The translations under genes were made by a program, and so were the position numbers. A model generated the notes under the pieces. The model was not told the origin of the DNA and did no database searches. It saw only the letters and a program-made list of their open reading frames with translations. Below, piece after piece: positions 1-9,241 of a DNA stretch of 64,000 nucleotides (positions within the stretch are counted from its first letter, which is position 1; every line of letters begins with the position of its first letter). Source of the DNA: Nostoc linckia NIES-25 (lineage in GTDB: Bacteria; Cyanobacteriota; Cyanobacteriia; Cyanobacteriales; Nostocaceae); contig NZ_AP018222.1 in assembly GCF_002368035.1 (NCBI RefSeq), forward strand, positions 2,382,471-2,446,470, in the 5' to 3' direction.

Positions 1-1
1 G

Positions 2-208
2 ATCGCTCTTGTTGAAGAAGGCGATAGCATTACCATTGATGCACCTGCTCGTTTATTGCAATTAAATATCTCCGATGAAGAATTAGCTCGTCGCCGTGCT
101 AACTGGCAACCTCCTGCACCACGTTACACTAAAGGCGTGTTGGCGAAATACGCCAAGTTGGTATCTTCTAGTAGTGTTGGTGCAGTCACGGATTTAGATT
201 TATTTTGA
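2..208 (+). CDS. ilvD: Dihydroxy-acid dehydratase, C-terminal end (partial)
   Basis: The gene enters from outside the window; only the last 68 codons are present, ending at a TGA at 206-208. The tail reads DSITIDA, then ELARRRANW, PPAPRYTKGVLAKYAKLV and SSSSVGAVTDL, which is the highly conserved C-terminus of IlvD/Edd-family dihydroxy-acid dehydratase. The enzyme carries an Fe-S cluster and converts 2,3-dihydroxy-isovalerate or -methylvalerate to the 2-oxo acids in branched-chain amino acid synthesis in the cytoplasm. The Fe-S ligands lie upstream of the window and cannot be checked. A stable GAAA-loop hairpin follows 70 bp downstream. The family assignment is confident because this tail is distinctive. 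Confidence 0.93.
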   Translation: MALVEEGDSITIDAPARLLQLNISDEELARRRANWQPPAPRYTKGVLAKYAKLVSSSSVGAVTDLDLF

Positions 209-278
209 AGTGGAGATTTGGCACTGATAAATTAAAAAACATCTCAACTGCATAATCAGATTAAATCAAACTCTTGTC

Positions 279-300
279 GGGTGGGTTGAAAAGCCCGCCC
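279..300 (+). terminator. GAAA-loop GC hairpin downstream of ilvD
   Basis: GGGTGGGTT (279-287) and AGCCCGCCC (292-300) pair, with two G-U wobbles, around a GAAA loop. There is no long U tract, so it may be a 3'-end stabiliser or a dispersed repeat rather than a classic terminator. A second copy of the same design, with the same upstream ACTCTTGT context, lies at 3306-3327. Confidence 0.5.
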
Positions 301-1003
301 CAATTATGCAATTAAAATGTGCTGTATTTTATCATATCCTGTTGAACGGGTAGATCCAATTTGCTAAGATTATTGATAATTTAAAATTCTCCCAATATTC
401 GCTTAACCAACGAAATCTAACCGACGCAAATTTATTTTTACTGCTTAACTCAACCGTATTGGAATCTAGCCGCTCTGACAGTTTATAGAACTGACGAACT
501 CAGATCTTTAACGCATTAAAATTTAAAGCTTTGATAAATTTTCTGCATTTTAAGGCTGACTTATAGGGGTATAAAACCTTATAAATAAAAAAATATCCCA
601 TTGCTTTTAGAGCATGGAAGCAAGTAGCACAGCCAAACCAAGTCGTTTTGATACCAAAAATTGGATAATTTATTTTTTGCAATTGGGTGAGTTTAGGCTT
701 TAGTTAGTAAGCTTTTATGAGTTAGGATAACTAAAGTGTAAGTAATATACTTAAATTAGCTGAGTAAAAAATCACTTTATGTTATATATTTAACCTTGTA
801 CTTTATTGATGATAGTTTGATACCTGTCAAATTTGGAGTTTCTAATTCCGCTCAGAAAAAATTAGTTGATTAAATCCACGATCGTAATGGGGTATTGTTA
901 GGAACTATGTCTTTAAGGCACTTGTCAAGAAGAATGCCCAAGCAAATCGAGAATATTATTGTTCGTCAAGAATATTTCTGGCACCTTCGCCCCAAGGTGG
1001 AAG
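301..1003. other. Gene-free AT-rich spacer
   Basis: Nothing convincing is coded between the ilvD hairpin and the repeat at 1004. A 60-codon minus-strand ORF at 500-682 has no recognisable motif, no clear ribosome-binding site and AT-driven composition, so it is not called. Confidence 0.5.
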
Positions 1004-1118
1004 CAATAGACCTCTTGCATAAATCGAAAATAAGAACCCCACCCCCGCCAAAGCTACGCTTTGTCTCCCCTCCCCAAAAAGCATCGGGGAGGGGTTGGGG
1101 GTGGGGTGTTAGAGACTT
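1004..1118. repeat. Dispersed repeat with nested GC hairpin
   Basis: The sequence starts with AATAGACCTCTTGCA, an end sequence shared with elements at 35305 and 49779. It contains two nested inverted repeats: ACCCCACCCCC (1036-1046) against GGGGGTGGGGT (1097-1107), and CCCCTCCCC (1067-1075) against GGGGAGGGG (1086-1094). The strong secondary structure also creates short spurious ORFs on both strands. Confidence 0.6.
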
Positions 1119-1372
1119 TTGCACTCTTACTCCATGAGTTGCACGCACAAGGAACAATGAAAATATCTTGGTTTTCCCAGTCCCCAGTCCCCAGTCCCTA
1201 TTTTCAAGGCAGGTCTAATGTTTAGGTATTTTTTGATGTAATTTATCTAACAACTCTTGTGTGAAACCATGTAATTTATTGCAGTAACAGTTTTTTGTTC
1301 GCAAAAATCACAACCATAATTGTGGCTATATCAGTACAAGCATAAGGAATTAATTTTTTAGAGACTTAACCA

Positions 1373-2875
1373 ATGGAACCACCTAAAGAATCATCGAATT
1401 TTCGACAGAAGGCATTAAAAGGTGTATTTTGGTCTGCAATTCAGAATTGGGGACGCCAAGCGATCGCGTTTATTGTTTTTGCGCTACTTGCCCGTCTGCT
1501 TGGGCCTGGTACCTTTGGTTTAGTTGCTTCAGCTAGTATATTCCTGGCATTTGTAACTATTTTTCTCGACCAAGGATTTTCTGTAGCGATAATTCAACGT
1601 AAGGAACTGGAACCAGAACATCTCGATACAGCCTTTTGGACTAACTTTGGCATCGGGTTGGTGATGACAGCTTTGAGTATTGCTGCTGCTGGATTATTTG
1701 CCGATTTCTTCTTGTCTGACCCGGAGTTCAGGCCGCAGTTAGCGTCAATCATTCGTTGGTTATCTCTGAGTTTTGTAATTATTTCCCTGAGTAGCACTCA
1801 AGAAGCAATTTTTCAACGCAACCTGGATTTCAAACCCTTAGCGATACGCGAACTGATAGCGGTATGCATCGGTGGCGTGGTTGGCGTGGCAATGGCTTTC
1901 ATGGGCTTTGGTGTTTGGAGTCTAGTTAGTCAACAGTTAGTAAATAGTTTAGTTAAGGTTTTAGTTCTCTGGTCGGCTAGTAATTGGCGACCAAGATTTA
2001 AGTTTTCTCAAAAACATTTTCACGAATTATTTTCCTTCGGTATTAATGTAGTTGGAACCCAAATACTCAACTTTGTTAATCGCAGATCCGATGACTTACT
2101 AATTGGTTATTTTTTAGGCCCAGTTGCTTTGGGTTATTACTCCGTCGCTTACCGTTTGCTCTTAATCATTACCCAATTATTAACTGGTGTAATCAACCAA
2201 GTAGCGATGCCTGCATTTTCTAGGTTACAGCAAGAACCTGAAAAGTTGAGAAATGGTTTCTACAAAGTAACCCAACTTACCAGCCTGATTTCTTTTCCAG
2301 CATTTTTGGGCATGGCAGCATTAGCACCCGAATTAGTAAGAGTTTTGTTCGGAGAAAAATGGTTGCCAAGTATTCCAGTGATGCAAATACTCGCTTTTAT
2401 TGGAATTGTTCATTCTGTTGCCTACTTCCACAGCACTGTAATCACAGCAATGGGTAAACCGGCTTGGAAACTGAGGCTAAACTTTATGCACTCCATAGCC
2501 AATGTCATCGGTTTTGCCATTGCTGTACACTGGGGAATTGTCGCTGTTGCCGCAGTTTATGTGATTCGCAGTTATTTGTTAACCCCAGTAGATCTGTGGT
2601 TCATTCGCAAACTAATTGGTATTAAATTGACCGTTTATCTGCGGCAGTACGTAATTCCCTTAACTGGAGTGCTGGGTATGACAATTGTGATTTTTGTCTT
2701 TAGGGAATTGCTAAGAAATCTCGTAAATATACAAACATTATTAGGTGTTTGCATATTCTTGGGTGGTATGACATATATAGTCTTAATTATATCTCTGGCA
2801 CCACAGATAGTACAACAGATACTTGATATTATTGGCCCATCAATATCTAAAAAACTGGGACATAGTAAAAGATAA
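1373..2875 (+). CDS. Wzx-type polysaccharide/lipid-linked oligosaccharide flippase (MOP superfamily)
   Basis: A 500-residue integral membrane protein with about 12-14 predicted hydrophobic helices and almost no soluble domain. The N-terminus, with ALKGVFWSAIQNWGRQAIAF followed by ARLLGPGTFGLVA, and the later YFLGPVALGYYSVAYRL segment are typical of the polysaccharide biosynthesis / WzxC branch of the multidrug-oligosaccharidyl-lipid-polysaccharide flippases. Such proteins move undecaprenyl-linked sugar units across the inner membrane for exopolysaccharide or lipopolysaccharide assembly. No glycosyltransferase or polymerase gene is next to it, so the sugar substrate cannot be inferred. The ATG at 1373 follows an AT-rich leader without a strong Shine-Dalgarno sequence. 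A good hairpin terminator follows the stop. Confidence 0.85.
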   Translation: MEPPKESSNFRQKALKGVFWSAIQNWGRQAIAFIVFALLARLLGPGTFGLVASASIFLAFVTIFLDQGFSVAIIQRKELEPEHLDTAFWTNFGIGLVMTALSIAAAGLFADFFLSDPEFRPQLASIIRWLSLSFVIISLSSTQEAIFQRNLDFKPLAIRELIAVCIGGVVGVAMAFMGFGVWSLVSQQLVNSLVKVLVLWSASNWRPRFKFSQKHFHELFSFGINVVGTQILNFVNRRSDDLLIGYFLGPVALGYYSVAYRLLLIITQLLTGVINQVAMPAFSRLQQEPEKLRNGFYKVTQLTSLISFPAFLGMAALAPELVRVLFGEKWLPSIPVMQILAFIGIVHSVAYFHSTVITAMGKPAWKLRLNFMHSIANVIGFAIAVHWGIVAVAAVYVIRSYLLTPVDLWFIRKLIGIKLTVYLRQYVIPLTGVLGMTIVIFVFRELLRNLVNIQTLLGVCIFLGGMTYIVLIISLAPQIVQQILDIIGPSISKKLGHSKR

Positions 2876-2882
2876 TGAATTC

Positions 2883-2924
2883 TGGCATTGCTAAATTATC
2901 CTTTGATTTGGCAATGCCAATTTT
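2883..2924 (+). terminator. Rho-independent-like terminator after flippase gene
   Basis: TGGCATTGCTAAAT (2883-2896) and ATTTGGCAATGCCA (2906-2919) form a 14-bp stem with one wobble position. It is followed directly by ATTTT, 8 bp after the flippase stop codon. Confidence 0.65.
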
Positions 2925-3039
2925 AACTTTGAGAATTATATTTACTGCGCCCTAATTAATTTGGGATTTGTACTGTATTTTAATTGTGCGATCGCTTTCT
3001 TTACGCATCACGACTCGTAATGGTAGGCTGACAAGTGTT

Positions 3040-3130
3040 AGAGGATGTTTGAAAAGTATTTGTCTGTAACTTTAGGCACTTTTGATCCCCCCACTACACC
3101 CCTTAAAAAGCAGGGCTGTTTCATTCCATT
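3040..3130. repeat. Partial MITE end plus GATCCCCC-type dispersed repeat
   Basis: AGAGGATGTTTGA at 3040 matches, with one change, the terminal repeat of the complete element at 33216-33399. It is followed by GATCCCCCC and CCTTAAAAAGCAGGGCTG, a spacer repeat also found at 23515, 33262 and 42325. No matching right end was found, so this looks like a decayed or truncated copy. Confidence 0.5.
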
Positions 3131-3305
3131 TCAAACAGGATTTGTCAAGATAATTAGCGAGAAAAATTGTAAGTGAGGGTGACGAGGAAATGAACTTTTA
3201 AGCACTTAGACAACAGTAAAATTGTTCATTTTATCGGCACGCTGGTAACAAAATAATCAATTTTTAATCGCTAGAACCCTTGATTTTTATTGGTAAACTC
3301 TTGTA

Positions 3306-3354
3306 GGGTGGGCCGGAAAGCCCGCCCGGACGGGTGAGGATACCCATCCCACAA
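3306..3354. repeat. GC hairpin repeat (GGGTGGGC / GCCCGCCC)
   Basis: GGGTGGGC pairs with GCCCGCCC around a short CGGAAA-type loop, and a second small GGGT/ACCC hairpin follows. It is the same family as the hairpin after ilvD at 279. The rest of the 2925-3594 spacer shows no gene. Confidence 0.55.
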
Positions 3355-3594
3355 TAAAATTTATTGCATCAATTTAGGCTTGCCATGCCACTAGTAATAT
3401 TTGTCGTATTTTAAACAAAAACAAATTTATCAAGATTAGTTACAGCCAAACAAAAAGTGATGAATTTTTACTCACTATGAAGTTAGCGTGTCAAATTTCT
3501 TTGCTGGAACTGATATCTGGTTATAGCAAACCAGAGATGCCTAACCTCGATTCATAAAAACACAATACATCAAAGTATTATCTGCTGCACCTTT

Positions 3595-6204
3595 ATGTCC
3601 TCTAGACGTTCTTCTAAGAAATCTCAAGCTGATACCACCGCAGCTGAAACATCTACACAAAAGCAGCAGGATAATCAACAACAGTCATTTCCTATTGTTG
3701 GGATGGGAGCCTCTGCGGGGGGGTTGGAAGCATTTAGACAATTGCTGAGTAATTTACCCAACGATACTGGTATGGCTTTTGTGCTGATTCAACACTTAAG
3801 CCCGGATCACAAAAGTATGTTGAGCGAGATTCTTTCTCAAGCAACCCAGATGCCTGTAAATGAAGTTGAAGATGGCATGGTTGTAGAGCCAAATCATGTC
3901 TACGTAATTCCGCCTAACAAAAACATGGCTATTTCTAAAGGAGTGCTGAAACTCACGCCACGCGTAAAGGCTCGCGGTCAATATATGACAGTGGATGCAT
4001 TCTTTTTTTCGCTAGCAGAGTACGGAAGTAGAGCGATCGCAGTTGTGTTGTCGGGGGGCGATGGAGATGGCACACAGGGACTGCAAAAAATCAAGGAGGC
4101 TGGTGGCATTACCTTTGCTCAGTGTGAAGATACAGCACAAATCAGTAGTATGCCCAACACTGCTGTGGCTTCGGGTTATGTAGACTTCATTCTCACCCCA
4201 CAAGAAATTGCATCTGAACTGGTAAAGATTAGCCGCCATTCGTATATCAGCCACCCGTCGGCGGAATCAACTGAAAAACTACCGGATAATAGCGAGGCTC
4301 TCTCTCAAATTTTCACTTTACTGCGGATTACTAATGGGGTTGACTTTAGCTACTACAAGCCAACCACTCTCAAGCGGCGCATCCTGCGACGGATGGTTTT
4401 GTACCATCTCGAAAGGTTGGAGGATTATGTGCGCTATCTCCACGACAACCCAACAGAAGTAAACGCACTGTATCAAGATTTGCTGATTAATGTTACCAAC
4501 TTTTTCCGAGATCCTGAAGCTTTTGAAGCTTTGAAGACTAAAGTATTTCCCTCGATTGTAAACGGGCGAACGCCAGATTCGCCCATCCGCATTTGGGTAG
4601 CGGGATGCTCAACGGGTCAAGAAGCTTACTCTCTGGCTATGTGCTTACTGGAGTATTTGACAGTTGAGCGAATTAATCCACCCATCCAAATTTTTGCTAC
4701 GGATATCAACGAGCAGGTAATCGAGAAAGCCCGGAATGGCATTTACAAGCCTAGTCAAATAATAGATGTCTCTCCAGCACGTCTACAGCGCTTCTTTATT
4801 CCGGTGGAAGAAGGTTACCAAATTAGCAAGCCAGTGCGGGAATTGTGTGTCTTTGCCAAGCATAATCTCATGGCTGAGCCACCATTTTCGCGGCTAGATC
4901 TGATTACTTGTAGAAATGTATTAATTTATTTGGGAGCTAATGTGCAAAAGAAGCTCCTGCGGCTGTTCCACTATGGTCTTAAACCTACAGGCTTTTTGAT
5001 GTTGGGCACCTCAGAGACAGTAGGTGATTTTACTAAGTTGTTTGAGTTGATAGACAATAAGTACAAGATTTATATCAGCAACATAGTATCAGAACGGCTC
5101 AGCATTGATATACTGACTAACCAGTATCCGACAGCAACCCTAACGCCTCAGTCAGAAGTAAGTGAGAACGCAAATAAAGACATGGAGTTGCAAAAACAAG
5201 CCGACCAAATCGTGCTAAATCAATATACGCCTGCTGGTGTAATTGTTAACTACGATCTAGAGATTGTACAATTTCGGGGACAGGTCAGTCCTTATCTGGA
5301 ACCTATGCCAGGTAAAGCAAGCCTGAACCTGCTAAAAATGACAAAAGAAGTATTACGGCTAGAGTTACGTAGTGCGATCGAACAAGCAAAAGCGCAGCTA
5401 ACCGCGGTCAAAAAGGAAGACTTGCAATTTAGAGAGTCAGATCGACTTAGGTTTGTGAGAGTTGATGTGATTCCTTTCAAACCTTTCGCAGAGGAAAAAC
5501 ACTACTTTTTAATTTTATTTGTAGACACACCCTTTTTAGAGCATCCGGAGTCGCTGGCAACCACTGACCGCAGAGGTAAATCTAGGCGAGAGCAGTTGAG
5601 TCTTAAGCAGGAGAATATTCTACTTAAACAGGAGTTAGCAAACACTAAAGAGTATCTGCAATCGATTATAAAAGAACACCAAGCCACTAATCAAAACCTC
5701 AAAGCTGCTAACGAAGAAATTCTATCAAGCAACGAAGAGTTGCAAAGTACTAATGAGGAATTGCAAACAGCCAAAGAAGAAATTCAAGCAACTAATGAAG
5801 AACTAAACACAATTAACGATGAATTGCAGCGACGCAATGCCGAATCAATTCAAGCTAGCAATGATTTGCAGAATGTTCTTAGCAGTATTAATATTCCGAT
5901 TCTGATTTTGGAAAGCGATTTGCGAGTCCGGCGCTTTACTCCGGTAGCAGCAAGAATTTTCAACTTGATACCAACAGATGTGGGACGCCCACTTAGTGAC
6001 ATAAAACACAACTTAAATATTCGTAACTTAGAGCAAGAAATTTTAGAAGTGATTAGCACTCTCAACTTAAAAGCTCAAGAGGTTCAAGACCAAGACGGGC
6101 ATTGGTACGATTTGCGAATTCGACCTTATAAAACATCAGATAACAAAATTGATGGTGCTGTGGTGGTGTTAGTTGATATTGATACTCTTAAAACTCGCGC
6201 ATAG
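3595..6204 (+). CDS. CheB-CheR fusion protein with coiled coil and C-terminal PAS domain
   Basis: An 869-residue multidomain signalling protein. Residues about 33-220 form a CheB methylesterase domain with GASAGG (Ser40), the His67 region IQHLSPDHKS and an Asp in LSGGDGDGT, so the triad appears intact. Residues about 240-500 form a CheR methyltransferase with the SAM-binding motif GCSTGQEAYSLAM. Residues about 660-750 are a coiled coil of repeated NEEL/STNEELQ units, and a PAS domain follows to the end. Family knowledge: CheR methylates and CheB demethylates glutamates of chemoreceptors, and fused forms often also carry a histidine kinase. Here the protein stops after PAS with no kinase domain, and no receptor gene is near. 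The neighbouring convergent gene encodes another CheB. Confidence 0.9.
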   Translation: MSSRRSSKKSQADTTAAETSTQKQQDNQQQSFPIVGMGASAGGLEAFRQLLSNLPNDTGMAFVLIQHLSPDHKSMLSEILSQATQMPVNEVEDGMVVEPNHVYVIPPNKNMAISKGVLKLTPRVKARGQYMTVDAFFFSLAEYGSRAIAVVLSGGDGDGTQGLQKIKEAGGITFAQCEDTAQISSMPNTAVASGYVDFILTPQEIASELVKISRHSYISHPSAESTEKLPDNSEALSQIFTLLRITNGVDFSYYKPTTLKRRILRRMVLYHLERLEDYVRYLHDNPTEVNALYQDLLINVTNFFRDPEAFEALKTKVFPSIVNGRTPDSPIRIWVAGCSTGQEAYSLAMCLLEYLTVERINPPIQIFATDINEQVIEKARNGIYKPSQIIDVSPARLQRFFIPVEEGYQISKPVRELCVFAKHNLMAEPPFSRLDLITCRNVLIYLGANVQKKLLRLFHYGLKPTGFLMLGTSETVGDFTKLFELIDNKYKIYISNIVSERLSIDILTNQYPTATLTPQSEVSENANKDMELQKQADQIVLNQYTPAGVIVNYDLEIVQFRGQVSPYLEPMPGKASLNLLKMTKEVLRLELRSAIEQAKAQLTAVKKEDLQFRESDRLRFVRVDVIPFKPFAEEKHYFLILFVDTPFLEHPESLATTDRRGKSRREQLSLKQENILLKQELANTKEYLQSIIKEHQATNQNLKAANEEILSSNEELQSTNEELQTAKEEIQATNEELNTINDELQRRNAESIQASNDLQNVLSSINIPILILESDLRVRRFTPVAARIFNLIPTDVGRPLSDIKHNLNIRNLEQEILEVISTLNLKAQEVQDQDGHWYDLRIRPYKTSDNKIDGAVVVLVDIDTLKTRA

Positions 6205-6278
6205 CATGACTAATACAGCAGAATTGAGAATTTAGGATTAAAAGGTTTCTTAACCAACTTGAAATCCGTTCTATGGTT

Positions 6279-6340
6279 AAGGGGAAAAGGGGAAAGAAAA
6301 AACCTTTAACCTTTACCCTTTCACCTTTTTCCAAAATCCA
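6279..6340. repeat. Purine-rich / pyrimidine-rich inverted spacer repeat
   Basis: GGTTAAGGGGAAAAGGGG on the left is mirrored by CCTTTAACCTTTACCCTT on the right, forming an imperfect hairpin. Related elements lie at 35325-35400 and 55795-55875. Confidence 0.5.
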
Positions 6341-6373
6341 ATTTTGAGCTAAAAATCCACAAAGCGTGCAGTA

Positions 6374-6529
6374 TTGACATCTACCTTATTACGGGAGTTT
6401 GCCAGTACTTTTCGTCAAGATATTTGTCCAAGAAAAAGACTAGCTGAAGTATTTCACGATTTGCGATCGCTGAGCGTGGGTGTGGAATCAAAAGCTTGTT
6501 TACATGCCAAATATGTTGTTGTAGATTAG
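6374..6529 (+). pseudogene. Remnant of a phospholipase D-like protein (HKD motif)
   Basis: A 51-codon open stretch starting at a TTG and ending at TAG 6527-6529 reads REFASTFRQ, then EVFHDLRSLSV and ACLHAKYVVVD. The last segment is a perfect HxKx4D phospholipase-D motif, and the preceding DLRSLSV spacing resembles the PLD-like proteins of the DrmC type. The frame stops immediately after the catalytic motif and has no N-terminal half, so this is read as a decayed fragment. It sits between two convergent signalling genes and next to a MITE. The assignment is by motif and context only. Confidence 0.5.
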
Positions 6530-6569
6530 GATCGTCTACTTTTTTATGAAGTATTTTTTATATCATCAT

Positions 6570-6683
6570 GACTTACGCAATATGTGATTGAAAACCTTAT
6601 TTTTGCGTAGGGGTAATTCATGTAGACGCGGAGCGGCTTCCCGCAGGGTATTACCCCTACTTTCGTTATCTTTTGCGTAAGTC
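6570..6683. mobile_element. MITE-like element, copy 1 (GACTTACGCAA termini)
   Basis: About 114 bp bounded by GACTTACGCAA (6570-6580) and its exact inverse TTGCGTAAGTC (6673-6683). The inside carries a GACGCGGAGCGGCTTCCCGC palindromic module. A second copy with longer ends lies at 25846-25993. There is no coding capacity, so it would depend on a transposase encoded elsewhere. Confidence 0.7.
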
Positions 6684-6767
6684 CTGTCTCTTAAACTCTC
6701 AAATCCTTGCACAGCCGTAACACACCCTACCTTAATATTTACTTTATAAATAGGCTTTCAGATATAG

Positions 6768-7799
6768 TCAGACATTAACATCTGTGGCATTGCTCAGTTC
6801 TAAAAGTCCCTGGATAATAACAGAGCGTTGGTGAGCAGCTTCCGCTTCTTGTTTTAATTCTTCTGCTGCCAAGAGTAGGTTGCGATCGCGCATTCTCGAA
6901 GCCATGCGCTCTGATAGCTTAGCTTTTTCTTGCAGCGCTCTAATAGCACTCCACAATGCCTCTTCCATTTCCTCCGATTGCATTGCCAGCAAAGTTGCTG
7001 CACCAAAGGCATGACCTACGTGGCAGCGAAAGCGTAACATTTTCCCGTGTTCTATCTCCCAGAGTGTGCCACCGCAATCAGGACAACTGAAGGTTGATGG
7101 TTTACCGGGAGGGTTAGTGCTATTTTCTAGTATTTCTGTATTTAATTGCGCCATATCCGATTCATACTCCATTTCCCTCGGTACAGGCTTTTGTGCTTCT
7201 GTTGGCATCAGCATATTAGTTAGAGCTACTAACATGGATGGAATTTCTGAGAGTGGCAAAATATAGTCAATGTCTTCTACATTTTCGATCGCGCTTTTTG
7301 GCATTCCTGAATACATTGCATCATTGGGGTTTTGCACAACTGCCACACCATCGCGCATTTTCACTGCTATCAGTCCTGCGGTGCCGTCATCCAGCATACC
7401 CGTTAAAATTACGGCTATCACTCGCTGTCCGTAAGCTCGTGCCGCAGTGCGAAATAAAGGATCGATCGCTGGGCGATTATGGTTTTCTCTTGGCCCCCGT
7501 GTCAATTGCAAATATCCCAATTTGACTAGCAAATGGTAGTCGGGTGGGGCAATATAAATTTGTCCAGTCTTGATTGGTACACCATCCTGAGCTTCAAACA
7601 CTGGCAATTTCCCAGTGCCATTCAATATATTATGCAGAATAGAAGGGCTTTCGCTGGGTAAGTGAAGAACTATAATTACAGCAGCATTTAAGTCGGCTGG
7701 CAAATGTTGAACTAAATAAGTTAATGCTTCTACCCCACCTGCCGATGTTCCAATAACGATGAGATTGTCTATAGTCGTCTGTTTTTGGCTATCAACCAT
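6768..7799 (-). CDS. Stand-alone CheB-type protein-glutamate methylesterase with C-terminal zinc-ribbon-like region
   Basis: 343 residues with no receiver domain. The N-terminal two thirds are a CheB methylesterase fold with GTSAGG (Ser18 region), VLHLPSE (His) and LTGMLDDGT (Asp), so the catalytic residues appear intact. The C-terminal third has CPDCGG, then a CHVGHAF motif resembling a metal-binding ribbon, and a helical tail. Known relatives hydrolyse methyl-glutamates or glutamine amides on signalling proteins. Lacking a receiver, this one is not expected to be controlled by direct phosphorylation. It converges with the CheB-CheR-PAS gene, and the pair may act in one methylation circuit, but that is inference. 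ATG start at 7799. Confidence 0.85.
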   Translation of the reverse strand: MVDSQKQTTIDNLIVIGTSAGGVEALTYLVQHLPADLNAAVIIVLHLPSESPSILHNILNGTGKLPVFEAQDGVPIKTGQIYIAPPDYHLLVKLGYLQLTRGPRENHNRPAIDPLFRTAARAYGQRVIAVILTGMLDDGTAGLIAVKMRDGVAVVQNPNDAMYSGMPKSAIENVEDIDYILPLSEIPSMLVALTNMLMPTEAQKPVPREMEYESDMAQLNTEILENSTNPPGKPSTFSCPDCGGTLWEIEHGKMLRFRCHVGHAFGAATLLAMQSEEMEEALWSAIRALQEKAKLSERMASRMRDRNLLLAAEELKQEAEAAHQRSVIIQGLLELSNATDVNV

Positions 7800-8199
7800 T
7801 TATATCCTTGTTGGATTAACGCAAACATTAATTCCCATCCAAATCTTTCTTAATTAACTCTATATAAGTAATTTTTCAGTGACTATGTTTACCTCTAAAG
7901 ACATACTTAAGAGTATCAATTTATTTTGTTTACGTAATAATTTTCAATAACTAATAACAAATGCTTGAAATTGCTGACTGATGACTGCAAACAGTAGGAT
8001 ATTTTTTATTTGCAATTTTTTAATTAATTTGTCTAAATAAATCTGAGCCAATCTAAGTTTGGATACAATAGAAATTTCTAATCTCCGTGAAGACGAATTG
8101 GAGTTCGATTTCAGCCTCAGCGTTCTCATGTCTGCTTAAAGACTTATCATTAGGCTGACGCGGAGAGATTTTAGCGATCGATGATTAGCCTGATTTGAT
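7800..8199. other. Spacer without recognisable gene
   Basis: AT-rich 400-bp spacer between divergent genes. A 61-codon minus-strand ORF (7944-8129) is low-complexity Lys/Leu/Ser with no motif and is not called. The promoters of cheB and of the downstream membrane protein must lie here, but no clear boxes could be assigned. Confidence 0.4.
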
Positions 8200-8211
8200 T
8201 TGAAATGTTTT

Positions 8212-8931
8212 ATGACACCTACTATAGAGATAAATTTGCCTGAGTTAGTTTTACAACGCTTGCAAACAGCGAAAGATATTGTCAACCAAGAAGTTAACTC
8301 TTTGAGTAACTCAGTACAAGAAGTTGGCGAATCTTTAAAAGCACAAGCAACTACAACGACCAATTCAGCAATTGATAAAGTGACGACAAGTTTAGAAGAA
8401 ACTTGGCAAACGGCTGAACAGTTGAAAAGCTCTACATCGGGAGCAATTGAAACAGCAATTAGTTCTTCTTTTAATGATTGGCTGATACAACATCCTGTAA
8501 TTTTGCGGTTAATTCAAATAGCCAGTTGGGCAGCTAATCATCCGATTATTAGCGTTGTAATTCTAATTTTTGCGTTGGCTCTATTGTGGAGTATTATTAA
8601 AGCAATTGTCCGCCTGATTGAAACAGCTAGTTGGTCAATACTTCAATTTCCAATAAAGTTACTTCAGGCTTTAGTTAAAGTTAGCTTTTTTTCTTTAACT
8701 CAAGTTGGTGGTTTTGCTATCCAACGAATTAAAAATACTAAAACAATTGATAATCTACCAGTTTTATTACCTGAGAATTTGCCAAAAAGTAAACAATTAA
8801 GATTAGCAGAAATTTCTAGCCGTTTAGAGGCAATTCAAAAGGAACAACAAGAACTTTTGCAAGAAGCAGCAGATTTGATTAGTGAGAATTCAGAATTCAG
8901 GAGTCAGGAGTCAGAATTTACCAATCTTTGA
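8212..8931 (+). CDS. Hypothetical membrane protein with helical flanks
   Basis: Not recognised as a named family. From the ATG at 8212 it encodes 239 residues; a TTG four codons upstream is less likely. Residues about 1-100 are polar and helical with many Ser/Thr/Gln. One or two hydrophobic segments follow (IASWAANHPIISVVILIFAL and the stretch after it), then an amphipathic helix and a coiled-coil-like LEAIQKEQQELLQEAADLI. The last 15 residues are encoded by TCAGAAT/GAATTCAG heptamer repeat DNA, so the natural C-terminus was probably altered by repeat expansion. It may be a structural membrane protein; no enzymatic motif is seen. Confidence 0.6.
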   Translation: MTPTIEINLPELVLQRLQTAKDIVNQEVNSLSNSVQEVGESLKAQATTTTNSAIDKVTTSLEETWQTAEQLKSSTSGAIETAISSSFNDWLIQHPVILRLIQIASWAANHPIISVVILIFALALLWSIIKAIVRLIETASWSILQFPIKLLQALVKVSFFSLTQVGGFAIQRIKNTKTIDNLPVLLPENLPKSKQLRLAEISSRLEAIQKEQQELLQEAADLISENSEFRSQESEFTNL

Positions 8932-8970
8932 GTTGAGTGACTAAATCTGCATATTGAGTATACAGATAGA

Positions 8971-9182
8971 GGCACAACATTGTTCTTTGGTGTCAATTTA
9001 AGCTAAAACTCTTGCCCCACAATCGTTTTACCCCACCCCCAACCCCTCCCCTTGCCAAGGGGAGGGGAGGTTTTGGCTTTAGACAAAACCGGGGTAGGGT
9101 AACGCGGATCTTGATGGTAAGTGAGTAGAACTCGCTCATCACGTTTTTATCAGGGTTTCGCGTTAATTGACATTGTTGTGCC
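8971..9182. repeat. MITE-like spacer element with GC hairpin
   Basis: GGCACAACA (8971-8979) and TGTTGTGCC (9174-9182) are exact inverted ends, and both are followed internally by a TGTCAATT-like sequence. Inside is a hairpin of CCCCTCCCC-type arms around 9030-9080. No ORF is present. Confidence 0.45.
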
Positions 9183-9241
9183 CCTACGATAACTAGATGT
9201 CACGTGTGCTGCAATTTGCTGTAATTCGGAATTATCTCTGA

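Noticed and set aside
500..682. 60-codon minus-strand ORF
   Set aside because: No ribosome-binding site, no motif, AT-rich spacer; likely chance.
895..1137. 80-codon plus ORF and overlapping minus ORF
   Set aside because: Both run through a GC-rich hairpin repeat, giving Pro/Gly-rich nonsense on each strand.
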